Assembly: GCA_008704415.1 (NCBI GenBank) | Contig: VXIS01000217.1 | Location: 18,803-82,802 of the forward strand | DNA length: 64,000 nucleotides | Reading direction: 5' to 3' | From: Sphaerosporella brunnea | Taxonomy: Eukaryota; Ascomycota; Pezizomycetes; Pezizales; Pyronemataceae | Part shown: positions 42,048-52,661 of the stretch, piece by piece | Layout: each line of letters starts with the position of its first letter | Numbering within the stretch: the first letter of the stretch is position 1 | Program-made: the position numbers and the translations under genes | Notes under the pieces: generated by a model | What the model was told of the DNA's origin: nothing | The model's input: only the letters and a program-made list of their open reading frames with translations | The model's database searches: none

Positions 42048-44546
42048 CTACTTCGCAAAGTGCAACTCGTAACCCAGCCACTTACGCGCCAAAACCTGAT
42101 CCGGCGTCAATCCGGGGGTCCCGTACGTGAGAGGTGCGTAGAAAAGGAATCCTCCCAAAACAATAGCGCCGATGACCCCAGTAGCGACCCAAGCTCCAAT
42201 GTAGGCCTGCTTGTTTCCTGGAACGACAACCTTCTTACCGTCCCTGATCTCCACACTGTCCTCCGGGCAGAAGATGAACTCAACCAAAGCACCCGTAACG
42301 AGCGCCGACGCAAGGTGGGCGGGCAAGTAGTGGTGAAGGAAGAGCTGGCGACCCATGAGGAAGAACGGGAAGTAGTGCGATGCCCACGCCAGGAAGAAGA
42401 ATCCGGTAGAGTTGTACAGCTTGCTCCTGGTACGGCGGTCAAGGGCATCAATTCCACGGCGCTGAGTGATCAGGTCGGCACCATAGATCCCAGCAAGCAC
42501 GGCAAGAAGGGACGATGCGAGCCACCATCCAATCGGGTTTCCGAGGAAGTAAATCTGCTCGCGGGTGTCGTTCTTGGTCCAGAACGAGACACCGCGTAAG
42601 AGGAAGGGCCACTGAATCGGCTGGGAAGCGTAAGGGTGAGACGAGGTCAGGGCGTTGTTGTGGTGGAACATGGCACGCTGGAGTTCAAAGTACTTCCTGA
42701 AAAAGGACAAGTGCTTGACCTTGCGCTCCTCCTTGGTGTTGCGCGCGTCACCCGCGGCCAACGAAGGAATGTCTTCAATGAACCAGATGTTGGATGTCTG
42801 GGCAACGTTCTTGTTACCGTTGATCTCTTGTTGCTTGAAAGCCCACTCAGGCAACGGCTTGGAGTGTGTCCACATCGCGACCTTGCTGGGGACGTGAAGG
42901 AGCTTGAAGTGAGCCGCAAGGGTCTTCAGGTCCTGTCCAGCTTTGCCGTGGTCGAACTTGATCTCAAACAGCGTGTCGTTGTGACGATCACCGTATGACT
43001 TGTCCATGCTTACAGTGGTGAACTCCTGGTTAGTGGGATAGTAAGGCGAAGCGACGTCGTGGCTGAGAAGATCAGTGTTGGTCTGGACGTGGTGGAGCTT
43101 AATGACATCTCCGTTCCTGACTGGGCGGTTCAAGCGCTGGCTGTCAGGGAAAGGCGCCGGGGGCATAATGACCCAGTGGTTATTGGTGTCATTGAAGGGA
43201 TATCCAGTGACTTGCTGACCTGGGCGGGTTCTCAGCATTACAGATGGCTATAGTTGGGCGGTGGTCTTTACCTTGAGAAGAGACTCTGCCATCCTCATAT
43301 CTGAGAGGGTAGTTCTCGCGGTGAGAGTGCAAGAAGGCCTTCGTGTCCTTGTGGCGGATTTGGACAGTGTCATAGTAGTGGACATCGATGCTGCTCAGGG
43401 ACAAAGCGTTGTCTGCCAAAGTCTCCTGGAAAGCCGGACTCATAAAGTCATCGCCAGGTCCGCTCTTGTACAAGATAGCAAAGTGGACCTGGAACCAGAA
43501 GAGGTAGAACATGAACGGAACGATAATCAAGCCGAATGCCCTGGCCATGAAGTGCTTTCCGAAAGTCTGGAGTGACAAACCGCGTCGGACGTCCAGCAGG
43601 TTCCAGAGGTCAATCAGGACCGCACCGCCAATGGTGACAAAGGTGAAGACACCGACGTATTTGGTAGAAATGACGCAGGACAGCGAGACGCCGGTGAGGA
43701 GCAACCACTTCCACCACTTGCGTCCGAAGGGATCATGGCGGAGCTTGTAGAACCGAATGTAGCAGAGAAGGGAGCAAGCCATCGACAGGATCAAGGTGGC
43801 ATCGAGGAGGATCAACCGAGTCTGTCCAATGTGGGCGTTATCTAGCCACCGTCAGTGCCGGAATGCGCATGAGCTGCAACGTAGGGCATTACCGAAAAGA
43901 ACGAGCAAGGCGGCGGTAATGGCGGCGGGCAAGCTGTAGCCACTCTCCTGCATGGTGAGGAAAACCACCGGGACGGTCAAGGCACCAAGCATGGCGGGCA
44001 TTGCGCGGAATGCCACATACGGGACACCGTTCGTGATGTAGGAGTCTCCAATGTTCTCAAACTTGAAGTGACCATCATAACCAACGAACCAGCCCATCAG
44101 GGCGAACAGTAGCTTCCCAAACGGAGGGTGGACATCGAAGAAATATGTCCTTTCCAAGTACTAAGAGTCGTCAATACACGGCGGCGGCGGCCCGGGGGGG
44201 TTCGCGGGATTCAACAGGGGACCTACATAAGAAGCAAACTGGGGCACGCGTTAGCACTCGACATGATTCTTAGGATGTGGCAACTGCGACCAACCTTTCC
44301 GAAGTGCACCTCGTCGAACACGACTTGGTTGGGGTACCCGATGTTCCAGAAGCGAGTGGCAAAGGCCAGAGCAGTGATCACGGCCAGCGCAACCTGGTAG
44401 CCCCGGTGGAGAGCTATAGGAGGAGTGTACGCAGCGGCCACATGTGGCTTCCGAATTAAGGGTTCGTCCTCCGAGCCCGAGCCAGGCCCGGAACCTCCGG
44501 ACTTCTTTTTACCACGCTGACGGACACCGGCCGCCGAATCGAACAT
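42048..44546 (-). CDS. PMT4: Protein O-mannosyltransferase, Pmt4 type
   Basis: PMTs transfer mannose from dolichol phosphate to Ser/Thr of proteins in the ER lumen. Exons: 44295-44546, a 12-nt exon 44227-44238 (encoding FASY), 43893-44160, 43272-43841 and 42048-43219. The spliced protein has RFWNIGYPNQVVFDEVHFGK with the catalytic Asp-Glu pair, FFDVHPPFGKLL, and DNAHIGQTRLILLDATL. Three MIR-type repeats follow in the luminal loop, including GQQVTGYPFNDTNNHWVIMP. The C-terminal membrane segments contain HYFPFFLMGRQLFLHHYLPA. The glycine in FLMGRQ and the single-gene style N-terminus favour the Pmt4 subfamily over Pmt1 or Pmt2. Pmt4 works mostly on membrane-bound substrates. About 760 residues. 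Confidence 0.93.
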
Positions 44547-45783
44547 GGTTGATATAGGCCAAAGCTGAACGACAGTGGTATATGTGCTGGATCAGCAGTG
44601 GCGGTAGCAGTAGTGGTGTTTGTTTGGCGGAGGAGGCGGCGGCGGCGGAGGAGGAGGAGGAGGAGGAGGAGGAGGGGGGGGGGGGGGGAGGGGACAGACA
44701 GCAGGAGGTCAAATAAAGAAAAGGTTGAAGGAAGGACTTGGAACAGGTAAGATAAGGGACAAAAGAATGGGGGGTCAAGAATTGAAGGGATATGTGTTAA
44801 AGCAGGACAGCAACAATGCCACGAGGTGCAAAGAAGGGGGCGTGGATTTTTTTTGGGCGCTGAGGCGGCGGCGGCAGCAGCAGCAGCAGCAGCAGCAGGA
44901 GAAAAGGAATGAGCTGCAGGGGGGGGGGGGGGGGTGCAGCGGGTTGACGCAAGAATGGAAAGAATGGATTGATTGATGGAGAGTTCTTGGACACTCGAAG
45001 GCGTGAGAATCGGGCAGTTTTGCTTGGTGTCCTGATCTTGTTTTGCGTTCCGTTCGGTTTCCAATACTGTACTGGCTGTCGATGGCTCTGGACTCCAAGG
45101 CTGCCCCGCTGCTGCTGCCTCGCGCTGTCGCTGTGTCGCTCTGCCGGTCTGTCTCTCTGTCTCTCTCTCGCTGACTTCTGCAAGGTGTCCACTGTTCTGT
45201 TCTGTGCACACCGCCCCCCCCCCACTGACGCGTTGCCGTGCTGCACACTAAGCCACCCCTGCCTCCCGAACTCTCCGCTCGTCACACAAGCTGACGCGAC
45301 GAGTGAGAGTGAGAGGAGAGAAGATGGTACTTGGCAGTGCAGTACTGGTACATATGTAGTTCCCTACTCCAGTACTGCACTCTACTTCGCATGCTCCGAT
45401 ATTGTAAATGCCGACTGAGAGTTCTGGAGCCCTCCGGTGCCCCTGTTGACCCCGTGTTGTGCGATCGTTCAGAGGCAGATATTTGTCATGTGTGCTCTGC
45501 CAGAGACGGAGAATTCGTCGGAGAACGTTGAACAGCCAAGCGGAACGTGATGTCAGAAACCGTGAACCGATCAAATTTGGCAACAGGACCACAAATGTAA
45601 CGGTTTGAACTCAGGAAACGTGAAAGTACTCTAGGACATGTAGTGGTAGGAGTGTTGCTGGATTCCCAGGGAAGCGAAAAAAAAATAAAAAAAAAAAAAA
45701 AAAAAAAAAAAGCTTGGGCTGCAAGCTCCCATTCACGTGCCGTCATCACCAAACCGCGTCAACCCATCCAACTCCCATCCGCA
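44547..45783. other. Divergent PMT4/PRP4 promoter region with dense low-complexity sequence
   Basis: Contains GGC/GGA runs at 44632-44675, poly(G) at about 44676-44690 and 44920-44932, a CAG run at 44875-44897, CT-rich sequence at about 45150-45180, and a long A-tract at 45679-45711. Long frames on both strands here are translations of the repeats and not genes. Confidence 0.7.
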
Positions 45784-47369
45784 ATGTCGTCTGGAGTCCA
45801 CCCGTCCCGTCGGGCCTATGTCGAAGATGAAGAAGTAAGTCCGCTCCCGCTGCCATTCACTCCGTCCCACATCTATTCTGACTCCTACAGGAAGAAATGC
45901 TCGACCTCTCCTCGGTCCCAATCGACCGGGACTACGTGATCCCGTCGACGGCGCGCGCCGGCATCGCCCCGGAGAAAGCGTCAGCGATCCTGTCGCAAAT
46001 GGACCGCAAGAAGAAAGCCGCCGCTATCGTAGTGCCCACCGACGACAACCGCGTGCGCATGCGGCTTCGAGAACTCGGGGAGCCCATCACGCTCTTCGGC
46101 GAGGGTCCAGGCGACCGGCGAGACCGTCTACGAGAGCTACTGTATCTACGCCAAGAGGGAGCGGCTGAGGCTGGCGAGGACGTCGAGATGGGCGAGCCGG
46201 AGACGGATGAAGAGGAGGAGGCGCACATGGACGAGGACGAGGAGTATTACACGCCCGGCGAACCGGAGCTGTTGGAGGCGCGGAAAAAGATCGCCATGTA
46301 TTCGCTTCCGCGCGCTAGGGAAAGGATAGAGCGACAGAAGGCGGAGGCGGGGGTGATGCTGCAGAAACATATCAAGCACCGGAGAGCGATAAAGGAGCAT
46401 TTGAGTGGGTACCAGGTTTTGGGATCTCAGATCGCGGGGGACAGACCCATTTCTTTGGCTAGATTTTCCCCAGATTCGAAGATTATTGCGGCGGGGAGCT
46501 GGAGCGGTACTATTCGCATGTTGGGAGTGCCGAATCTTGAGGAGAAGGGGTTGTTGAGAGGGCATACGGATAGGGTAGGCGGAATTTCATGGCATCCGGA
46601 AGCGACGATCACGATGTCGCCCGAATCGGCAAATCTGGCCTCTGGTGGAGGCGAGGGAAATATCCATCTGTGGTCCTTGACTCAGGACACACCCGTAGCT
46701 ACGCTTGCGGGTCACTCGGCCAGAGTTTGCAGGGTGGAACATCATCCGAACGGTCAATATTTAGCATCGGCTTCTTTCGACACGACATGGAGACTTTGGG
46801 ATCTGGAGACTCAGAAGGAGCTGTTGTTGCAGGAAGGTCATTCTAGAGAGGTCTACTCGGTGGCCTTCCAGGGCGATGGTGCTCTGATTGCCAGCGGCGG
46901 ACTCGATTCTATCGGAAGAGTGTGGGATTTGCGTACCGGACGAACTATCATGGTCCTCGATGGCCACATCCGTGAGATCACCGGGCTGGCGTGGCATCCG
47001 GATGGTTACCGTGTTCTGTCGTCATCCGGCGATGCATCCGTAAAGGTTTGGGATGTTCGCAAGGTGCGATGCACGGCGACCATCGGTGCGCACAAGAAGC
47101 TGGTCAGTGACGTCCGGTTCTTCCGCGGTAACGGCGTTGGAACCGGGTTGTCGTCGGAGCTCAAGACGGAGGGCACGTATTTCGTGACCGGAGGCTTCGA
47201 TGGAGACGTTAAGATACATTCTACCGATGATTGGTCTTTTGTGAAGGGACTCAGCGCACACTCCAGCAACGTCACAAGTGTCGACGTGAGTCTGGACGGG
47301 CGGTTCATTGTCAGCAGCGGACAAGACAGGACGTGTAAATTGTGGGCCAGAGAAGATATAGAGCTGTAG
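45784..47369 (+). CDS. PRP4: Prp4, U4/U6 snRNP WD40 protein
   Basis: Prp4 (human PRPF4) binds Prp3 on the U4/U6 snRNA duplex and is needed for tri-snRNP assembly. Two exons: 45784-45834 and 45891-47369, intron 56 nt GTAAGT..TACAG. The N-terminal part has the PRP4/SFM motif (DDNRVRMRLRELGEPITLFG, RDRLRELLY), followed by an acidic stretch and the basic helix LPRARERIERQKAEAG. Seven WD40 repeats follow: ISLARFSPDSKIIAAGSWSG, LRGHTDRVGGISWHP, LAGHSARVCRVEHHPNG, QEGHSREVYSVAFQGDG, LDGHIREITGLAWHPDG, IGAHKKLVSDVRFF, LSAHSSNVTSVDVSLDG. About 509 residues, normal. Convergent with the ATP synthase subunit e gene. Confidence 0.95.
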
Positions 47370-47690
47370 CCGTAGACGAAGGGGGGCATTTGTAGGAATT
47401 GAGGAAACATCGTGGCGGTGGCCAAAACTTTTCGTCAAGAGAAGAGCATAGGAAAGTGTCTAAGGATTCCCGCACTCCTTTCCCGCCAATTGCGCAACCA
47501 GAGTACCGACGACCACGCAAGAGAGCTATGATACAAAATCAACAGTTCTACTCCCATCTCCCAACACCAACACAACACATTCGTGACTTTTCTGGAAAAA
47601 CTTGTCTATCCCTACAATTCATGTCGCATGCCTTAGGAGAAAGAAACACGACACCCTCTCACTCGCTGCGCGGAAGGTGGAGGTAGGAAC

Positions 47691-48127
47691 TTATGCCTTC
47701 TCACCCGCCACGTACTGCAGGAACTTCTCCAGGTCGAACCGGGAGTCGTTGGGGTCGGTGATCACTGTATCCGCGGAGTCAGCAACTCAAGTGTCGCTTG
47801 CCTACCCTCCCACTCCACGCATCAAACGTACCATCGCCAGGCTTCGTCTCGGGCTTGGGATGCAGCCGAGCCCACTCCGCCTTCGCCTTCTTGATCAATT
47901 CCTCCTTGTGGTGGTAGGCAGCCTGGGCCTCGTGCGCCTTGGCCGCGGAGGTGAGCTTGCGCTGGCGATACAGACCGTAGATGACACCGGCGCCGAGGGC
48001 GGAGTACCGCAGGACCTGTTCATTTTTGAATCGAATCAGCGAGGGGGGGGGGAGATCCCGGAGGAGGAGGAGGAGGAGGAGGAGGGGTCGTCGAGCGTAC
48101 GTTGACAGTCTGTTGTGAGAGAGGCAT
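47691..48127 (-). CDS. ATP21: Mitochondrial F1Fo ATP synthase subunit e
   Basis: Subunit e is a small inner-membrane protein needed for dimerisation of ATP synthase and cristae shape. Three exons: 48101-48127, 47832-48015 and 47691-47764, with introns of 85 and 67 nt. Spliced: MPLSQQTVNVLRYSALGAGV, then IYGLYRQRKLTSAAKAHEAQ, YHHKEELIKKAKAEWARLHP and FDLEKFLQYVAGEKA. The single N-terminal membrane span carries the GxxxG dimerisation motif (GAGVIYG). The following charged helix is typical. About 94 residues, as expected. Intron 1 holds a GGA repeat. The head-to-head neighbour is the dynein intermediate chain gene. Confidence 0.9.
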
Positions 48128-48639
48128 TGCTGAGTGGGTATAGTGGTGGTGGTGGTGGCGGCGGTGGGTGGCGTGGATGTTGAAAGAGTGGACGGACGGG
48201 TTGCGGTGGGCGGGGCGTTACGTTCGGTATCTAGAGGTTCAAGGTCGGATCTGGCGCGCGATGGATGGTGTTGAAATTTCGCATGACCGAAACGCTCCGA
48301 ACGGGCAACTGTGTACAACCGGGGGCATGAAAAAATGCATGAAACCGCCTGGAATTTCACAGAAACATAGGGAAACATTCATGAATGCTATCTGAACGTT
48401 TTAAGGCTGAATTGAATGATATATCCCCCTATCGATGTGAGGAGTGCCTCCTCTCAGATGAACAGATGCCGCGGTTTTACCTCCTGCAAAAGAGCTATCC
48501 CATCAAACTCACAGATTCAGAAACAAACCTCCCCTGCCAGCGATCCATTGCCATATCAAACACCATCCCCGCCCCAGAATCCCAGCGCTACATACATCTT
48601 GATCTCCGATCACTCCAACCCACCTCCACCTCCTGAGAT
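48128..48639. other. Divergent promoter between subunit e and dynein intermediate chain genes
   Basis: About 510 bp separating two starts. It holds short GGT/GGC repeats at 48141-48170, no coding signal. Confidence 0.5.
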
Positions 48640-50890
48640 ATGGAGCAACGAAAGGCCGAGATCGCGGCCAAGCGTCAGCGACTGGCAGAGATAAAGCGAC
48701 GGAACGCCGAGCGACAGCAGTTATCCACATCTCGCCGCAGCCAGGATGTGAGCGAGGTATGTGATGTCTTGTTGGCTCCCTCCCGCAAGCTACAAGCTCC
48801 AGTTAACCCCCGCCTTTTCGCACGAAGGTTTCCGCGCCGATACCACGCGCCTACAACCGCGAGAGCATAGAAAGCCTTGTGCGCGACCTGGTAGGGGAGC
48901 GGCCATCTTCTACGGGCCCTGGAGGGTTTAGGGGCAGCAGACCAAACTCTGTGCTTTCTACCACCGAGAGCACTGCAGCTTCCGAAATCACGTCTCCGCT
49001 CACCCCCGCGTACGCTCCGCCTTGCCTATAGCTACTGCTACCACTGCTGCTACTGGGTTGAAATGCTGATGGTTTGCCGCATCATGCAGAGCTCTCGGCG
49101 GTCCCACGCCAGAATCAACTACGCTGGGTATCTTTCAAGCTATCTCTACCGCCCCCGTCACGGTCGTTTACGACGCGCCGCCATCCCCCGTGCCTGAGAT
49201 CGTCGTGTATAGCAAGGAGGTGCAAACATCGGAGGCTTGGACGGAACCGGAGGACAAGGAGCATGAGGCAGAGCTATCACCCGAGAAGGAGCAGGCGCTG
49301 CGAGAGGCGCTGAGGAAGGAGATCGAAGAGGAGCTGAGACAGCTTCATTTGGAGGATGGGGACACTGAGACCATGAAAGGAGATAACGAGAAGGGGTTCT
49401 TTGCTAGGGAGCTGACGGAAGAGGAGAAGGCTGCGATCACGGCTTCGGAAGATTTCCTAGATTTCATCGAGCGGTCGTCGAAGGTGGTTGAAAGAGCTCT
49501 GGATATGGAATATGATGTTCTTGCTGATTACGGCCTGGGGGTCAACGGCGAGGATGCGGATCAGTCGGGGAAGCGGTTGAAGGAGATCGCGCAGTTTTAC
49601 GATGAGCGGTGGTCCAAGAAGCGAATGATCAGTGACATCAGCTTTTCCCCAAAGGTGGGCATTTTGGGAGACAGTATACCTTTACTCCCTAGCAGCTAAC
49701 GGTCAAAAGTTCCCAGAGCTTGTCCTAGCTTCGTACACCAAGAATCCCTCAGCACCGCACGATCCGGACGGTTTGGTGCAGGTGTGGAATATGCACCTGC
49801 ACGACAGAGCGGAATATGTCTTCCACGCACAGGTACTGTTTGTTGTCCTATTCGGTGGTATCTTTTTTTGCTCACATACAGCCAGAGCGATGTCCTCACA
49901 GCTCGGTTTTCACCGTTCCATCCAAACCTGATTGTCGGCGGAGCCTACAGCGGTCAAGTTCTTCTTTGGGATACCAGAGCCAAATCGCAGCCCGTTCTTA
50001 AGACTCCTCTGACCGGATCTGGCCACACGCACCCCGTGTACTCAGTTTCCGTAATCGGCACACAAAACGCCAACAACATTCTCAGCAGCTCAACAGACGG
50101 AGTAGTCTGCGGCTGGACAGTAGACATGCTTGCGCAGCCGCAAGAATTACTAGAACTTGTAGCTCCCCCGCCTGCGAAAACCGACGACCTCAGTCCAACA
50201 TGTATGGCATTCCCCTACTCAGATCCCACGTACTTCCTCGTCGGCACAGAGGAGGGAACCATATACCCCTGCCACCGCTACGACCGCGCAGGCGCAAAAG
50301 CGGGCGTAGAGCCAAGAATAGCGTACCGCGGCCACGCAGCACCCGTAATGTCGGTAGACTTCCATCCCGTGCGCGGCCCCGTCGATCTGGGCGATCTAGT
50401 CCTGAGTAGCTCCCTGGACTGGAGCGTCAAGCTATGGAAAGCGCGGCCGCCAGCTGCCACCTCCACCAGTAGCACAACAGGCATCCCCACCACCGCTCCG
50501 CCAATACTCGAGTTCACGCGCGAGGACGTGGTATACGATGCCCGCTGGAGCCCGACAAAGCCCGGCGTGTTTGGCCTTGTAGACGGTGCTGGACAGCTCG
50601 AGGTGTGGGACATCACCATCGACACCGAAGTCCCCATTGCGCGCGCTTCGCCAAACCCCAGAGTCGGCGCGACGCACCTGGTCAAGAGCTTAAACAAGTT
50701 GGCGTGGGAGCAGCATGATGGCAAGAGGATTGCTGTCGGTGGCATGGACGGAACGGTGACAGTGTTTGATGTGACTCTGGATGCACCGCGCAACGAGGAG
50801 TGGGCGAGCGTGAAACGGTTGGTGAGCAGGGTCGAGGGCTCTACTGGAGCGCCGCCGGCGACAGTTGTGCCTGCGGCGGCGAGTAAGTAG
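48640..50890 (+). CDS. Cytoplasmic dynein intermediate chain
   Basis: The intermediate chain links dynein heavy chains to light chains and to dynactin p150. In filamentous fungi it is needed for nuclear migration. Five exons: 48640-48756, 48828-49009, 49090-49654, 49710-49832 and 49886-50890. The N-terminal helix MEQRKAEIAAKRQRLAEIKR binds dynactin in characterised homologues. A Ser/Thr-rich linker and VVYSKEVQTSEAW (light-chain binding region, KxxQT-type) follow. LTEEEKAAITASEDFLDFIE precedes the WD40 part, which includes ISDISFSPKFPELVLASYTK, DVLTARFSPFHPNLIVGGAY, GHTHPVYSVSVIG and WSVKLWKA. About 660 residues, normal. Convergent with EMC3. Confidence 0.94.
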
Positions 50891-51075
50891 GCGGGGCGGA
50901 AAGGGGGAGGGGGGGGTTATGTACTTTTAATACACTTTATATCCGCCTCCAGGCATATATATTATTTAGTCTTTCCCATGACTTCGTTCTAGATTGTCTA
51001 CTCAAGTAGTTACAGCAGGTACCATCCAAAGAAAGAAATAAGAATTATGGATTACAGCCCCCGCGCTCTCCGCCA

Positions 51076-52126
51076 TTAGTACATACTGAGCACTCGGTCC
51101 TCAACACCGTTGAGAACCCACTCGTGCTGGTTACCCGCAACCTCTAGGTTCTCCACCTCAGCCAGGAACATCTTGTTCGGGTCCGCACCGGGGCCAAACA
51201 TGTTCGCGCCCGCGACCGGCTGCATCTGCTGCATCTGCGCCGCCATCTGGTCCGCAGAATTGTCGTCGCCGAGGATGTAATTGAACACAGCGCGGAGCCC
51301 AAACAGATTTAAAAAGTACCTATCCGCCATGCATCAGCGCCGGGGTCCTCTCCCGCCCCAGGAAAAACTCACCAACTCAACGACGAAACCCATCTCACAT
51401 CCAGATCCCTCGTCGCAACTCCGCTCTGCAGCATACTCTTAAACCTAACGGTAAGCGGAAATGGCAGCTTCATGATGACGAAGCCGGAAAAAAAGGCATT
51501 GATCCAGCCCATGATCAGCGTCTGCGGCACAATCATGGCCATGTTGTTCTTGAGCATGCCCATCATCTGGTCCATGCCCGCGGGATCCGTCATCGGGTTC
51601 GGCGCGGATTGTCCGACGAGTGATGGGTCCTTGAGGTACTCGCCGCGCTTGTAGGCTGCTACTATGTGGTTCTTCCGCGAGAGAAACGAGGCGAAGGGGA
51701 GCTGATGCAGATTTTGTCGGAGCGAGATCCCGTGGAGGAGGTTGCGCCTGGTTGTTTTATTCCACGCTTGTGAGTGAGGAGATGCGAGAAATGGGTAGAG
51801 AAGGATAACTCACTGCTCTCGGATGGCTTTGAGGTCTTGTTTTTTGGGCTCCGATTGCATCAACACCGTAGCGTAGTGTCGCAGGACTCCGGTGAGAATC
51901 TGCACAAATCCCCCATATCAACATCCCATCGCACTTCGTATCCCCCTTGTCCTTCTCCTTCTCTCGAGAAGCGTACCATGACGAAAGTAATCGGGAATAG
52001 GATCCAGTAGCTATACAGGCCGTTTTGTCAGTTCTTGTTCAGAATGGGAGAAGCAAAAAAAAGGGGTGGGATTGCAAACAAGAGCTGCGGATCCCGCAAA
52101 ATCATCTGGTTTTGTACGTCCGCCAT
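51076..52126 (-). CDS. EMC3: Emc3, core subunit of the ER membrane protein complex (Oxa1 superfamily)
   Basis: Emc3 is the insertase-like subunit that helps tail-anchored and multipass proteins into the ER. Five exons: 52080-52126, 51977-52010, 51814-51899, 51373-51747 and 51076-51319, with introns of 53-77 nt. The first three small exons give MADVQNQMILRDPQLFYWIL, FPITFVM and ILTGVLRHYATVLMQSEPKK. Exon 4 has KRGEYLKDPS, the Met-rich segment GMDQMMGMLKNNMAMIVPQT and LIMGWINAFFSGFVIMKLPF. Exon 5 has YFLNLFGLRAVFNYILGDDN and the tail. Three membrane spans and the cytosolic Met-rich loop that holds substrates are visible. About 260 residues, normal. Confidence 0.93.
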
Positions 52127-52661
52127 GATATGCAGTTCCGTCGTCGTGGATGTGAAACTTGTGCTGCAGCTGGTGAAGTTCCCCGTCGCGCGAACCACCG
52201 AGATGTTGGTATGTAGCTGGCCTGAAGGTTGGCGGTAAGCACTGCGCTGGCGTTACCCGGTTTCACAGCTGTGGCTCAGCCTTCTTGATAGCGATGCTCA
52301 GCGAGCTTCACTTTGTAGATTGCCAATTTCTGTGCTCCTCCTGCTAGTCTAGATAAACATTGAGGGCACGATTCGAGCAATGGATCATGATAAATCACTC
52401 GTGAAAGCAATGTGCTCGTGATTCAGGAGGTACATCTTTTGTGTGATTCTACCCATTTGATGCCATACTCTACATAACCTAACCGGGATATCCCACAATC
52501 ATACACCGCTGTACGTACGGGAAGAGGCAAAGCAATTCAAAGAAAGGTGACAGACCTGCAGTTGTAGGAAAAGGAAACCCCCGACCAGACCAGAGTAACC
52601 CTATAGAAGACAAAGACAGAAAAAGAGAAAAAGAGAAAAAGAGAAAAAAACTCTAAACGCT
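52127..52661. other. Intergenic region between EMC3 and STT3
   Basis: Both genes read leftward, so this holds the EMC3 promoter and STT3 3' flank. No gene seen. Confidence 0.5.

Noticed and set aside
42060..42599. 179-codon plus-strand frame
   Set aside because: Antisense shadow of the last PMT4 exon.
44456..45285. Long Ser/Pro/Gly/Arg frames on both strands (up to 250 codons)
   Set aside because: Produced by GGA, GGC and CAG microsatellites in the PMT4/PRP4 promoter.
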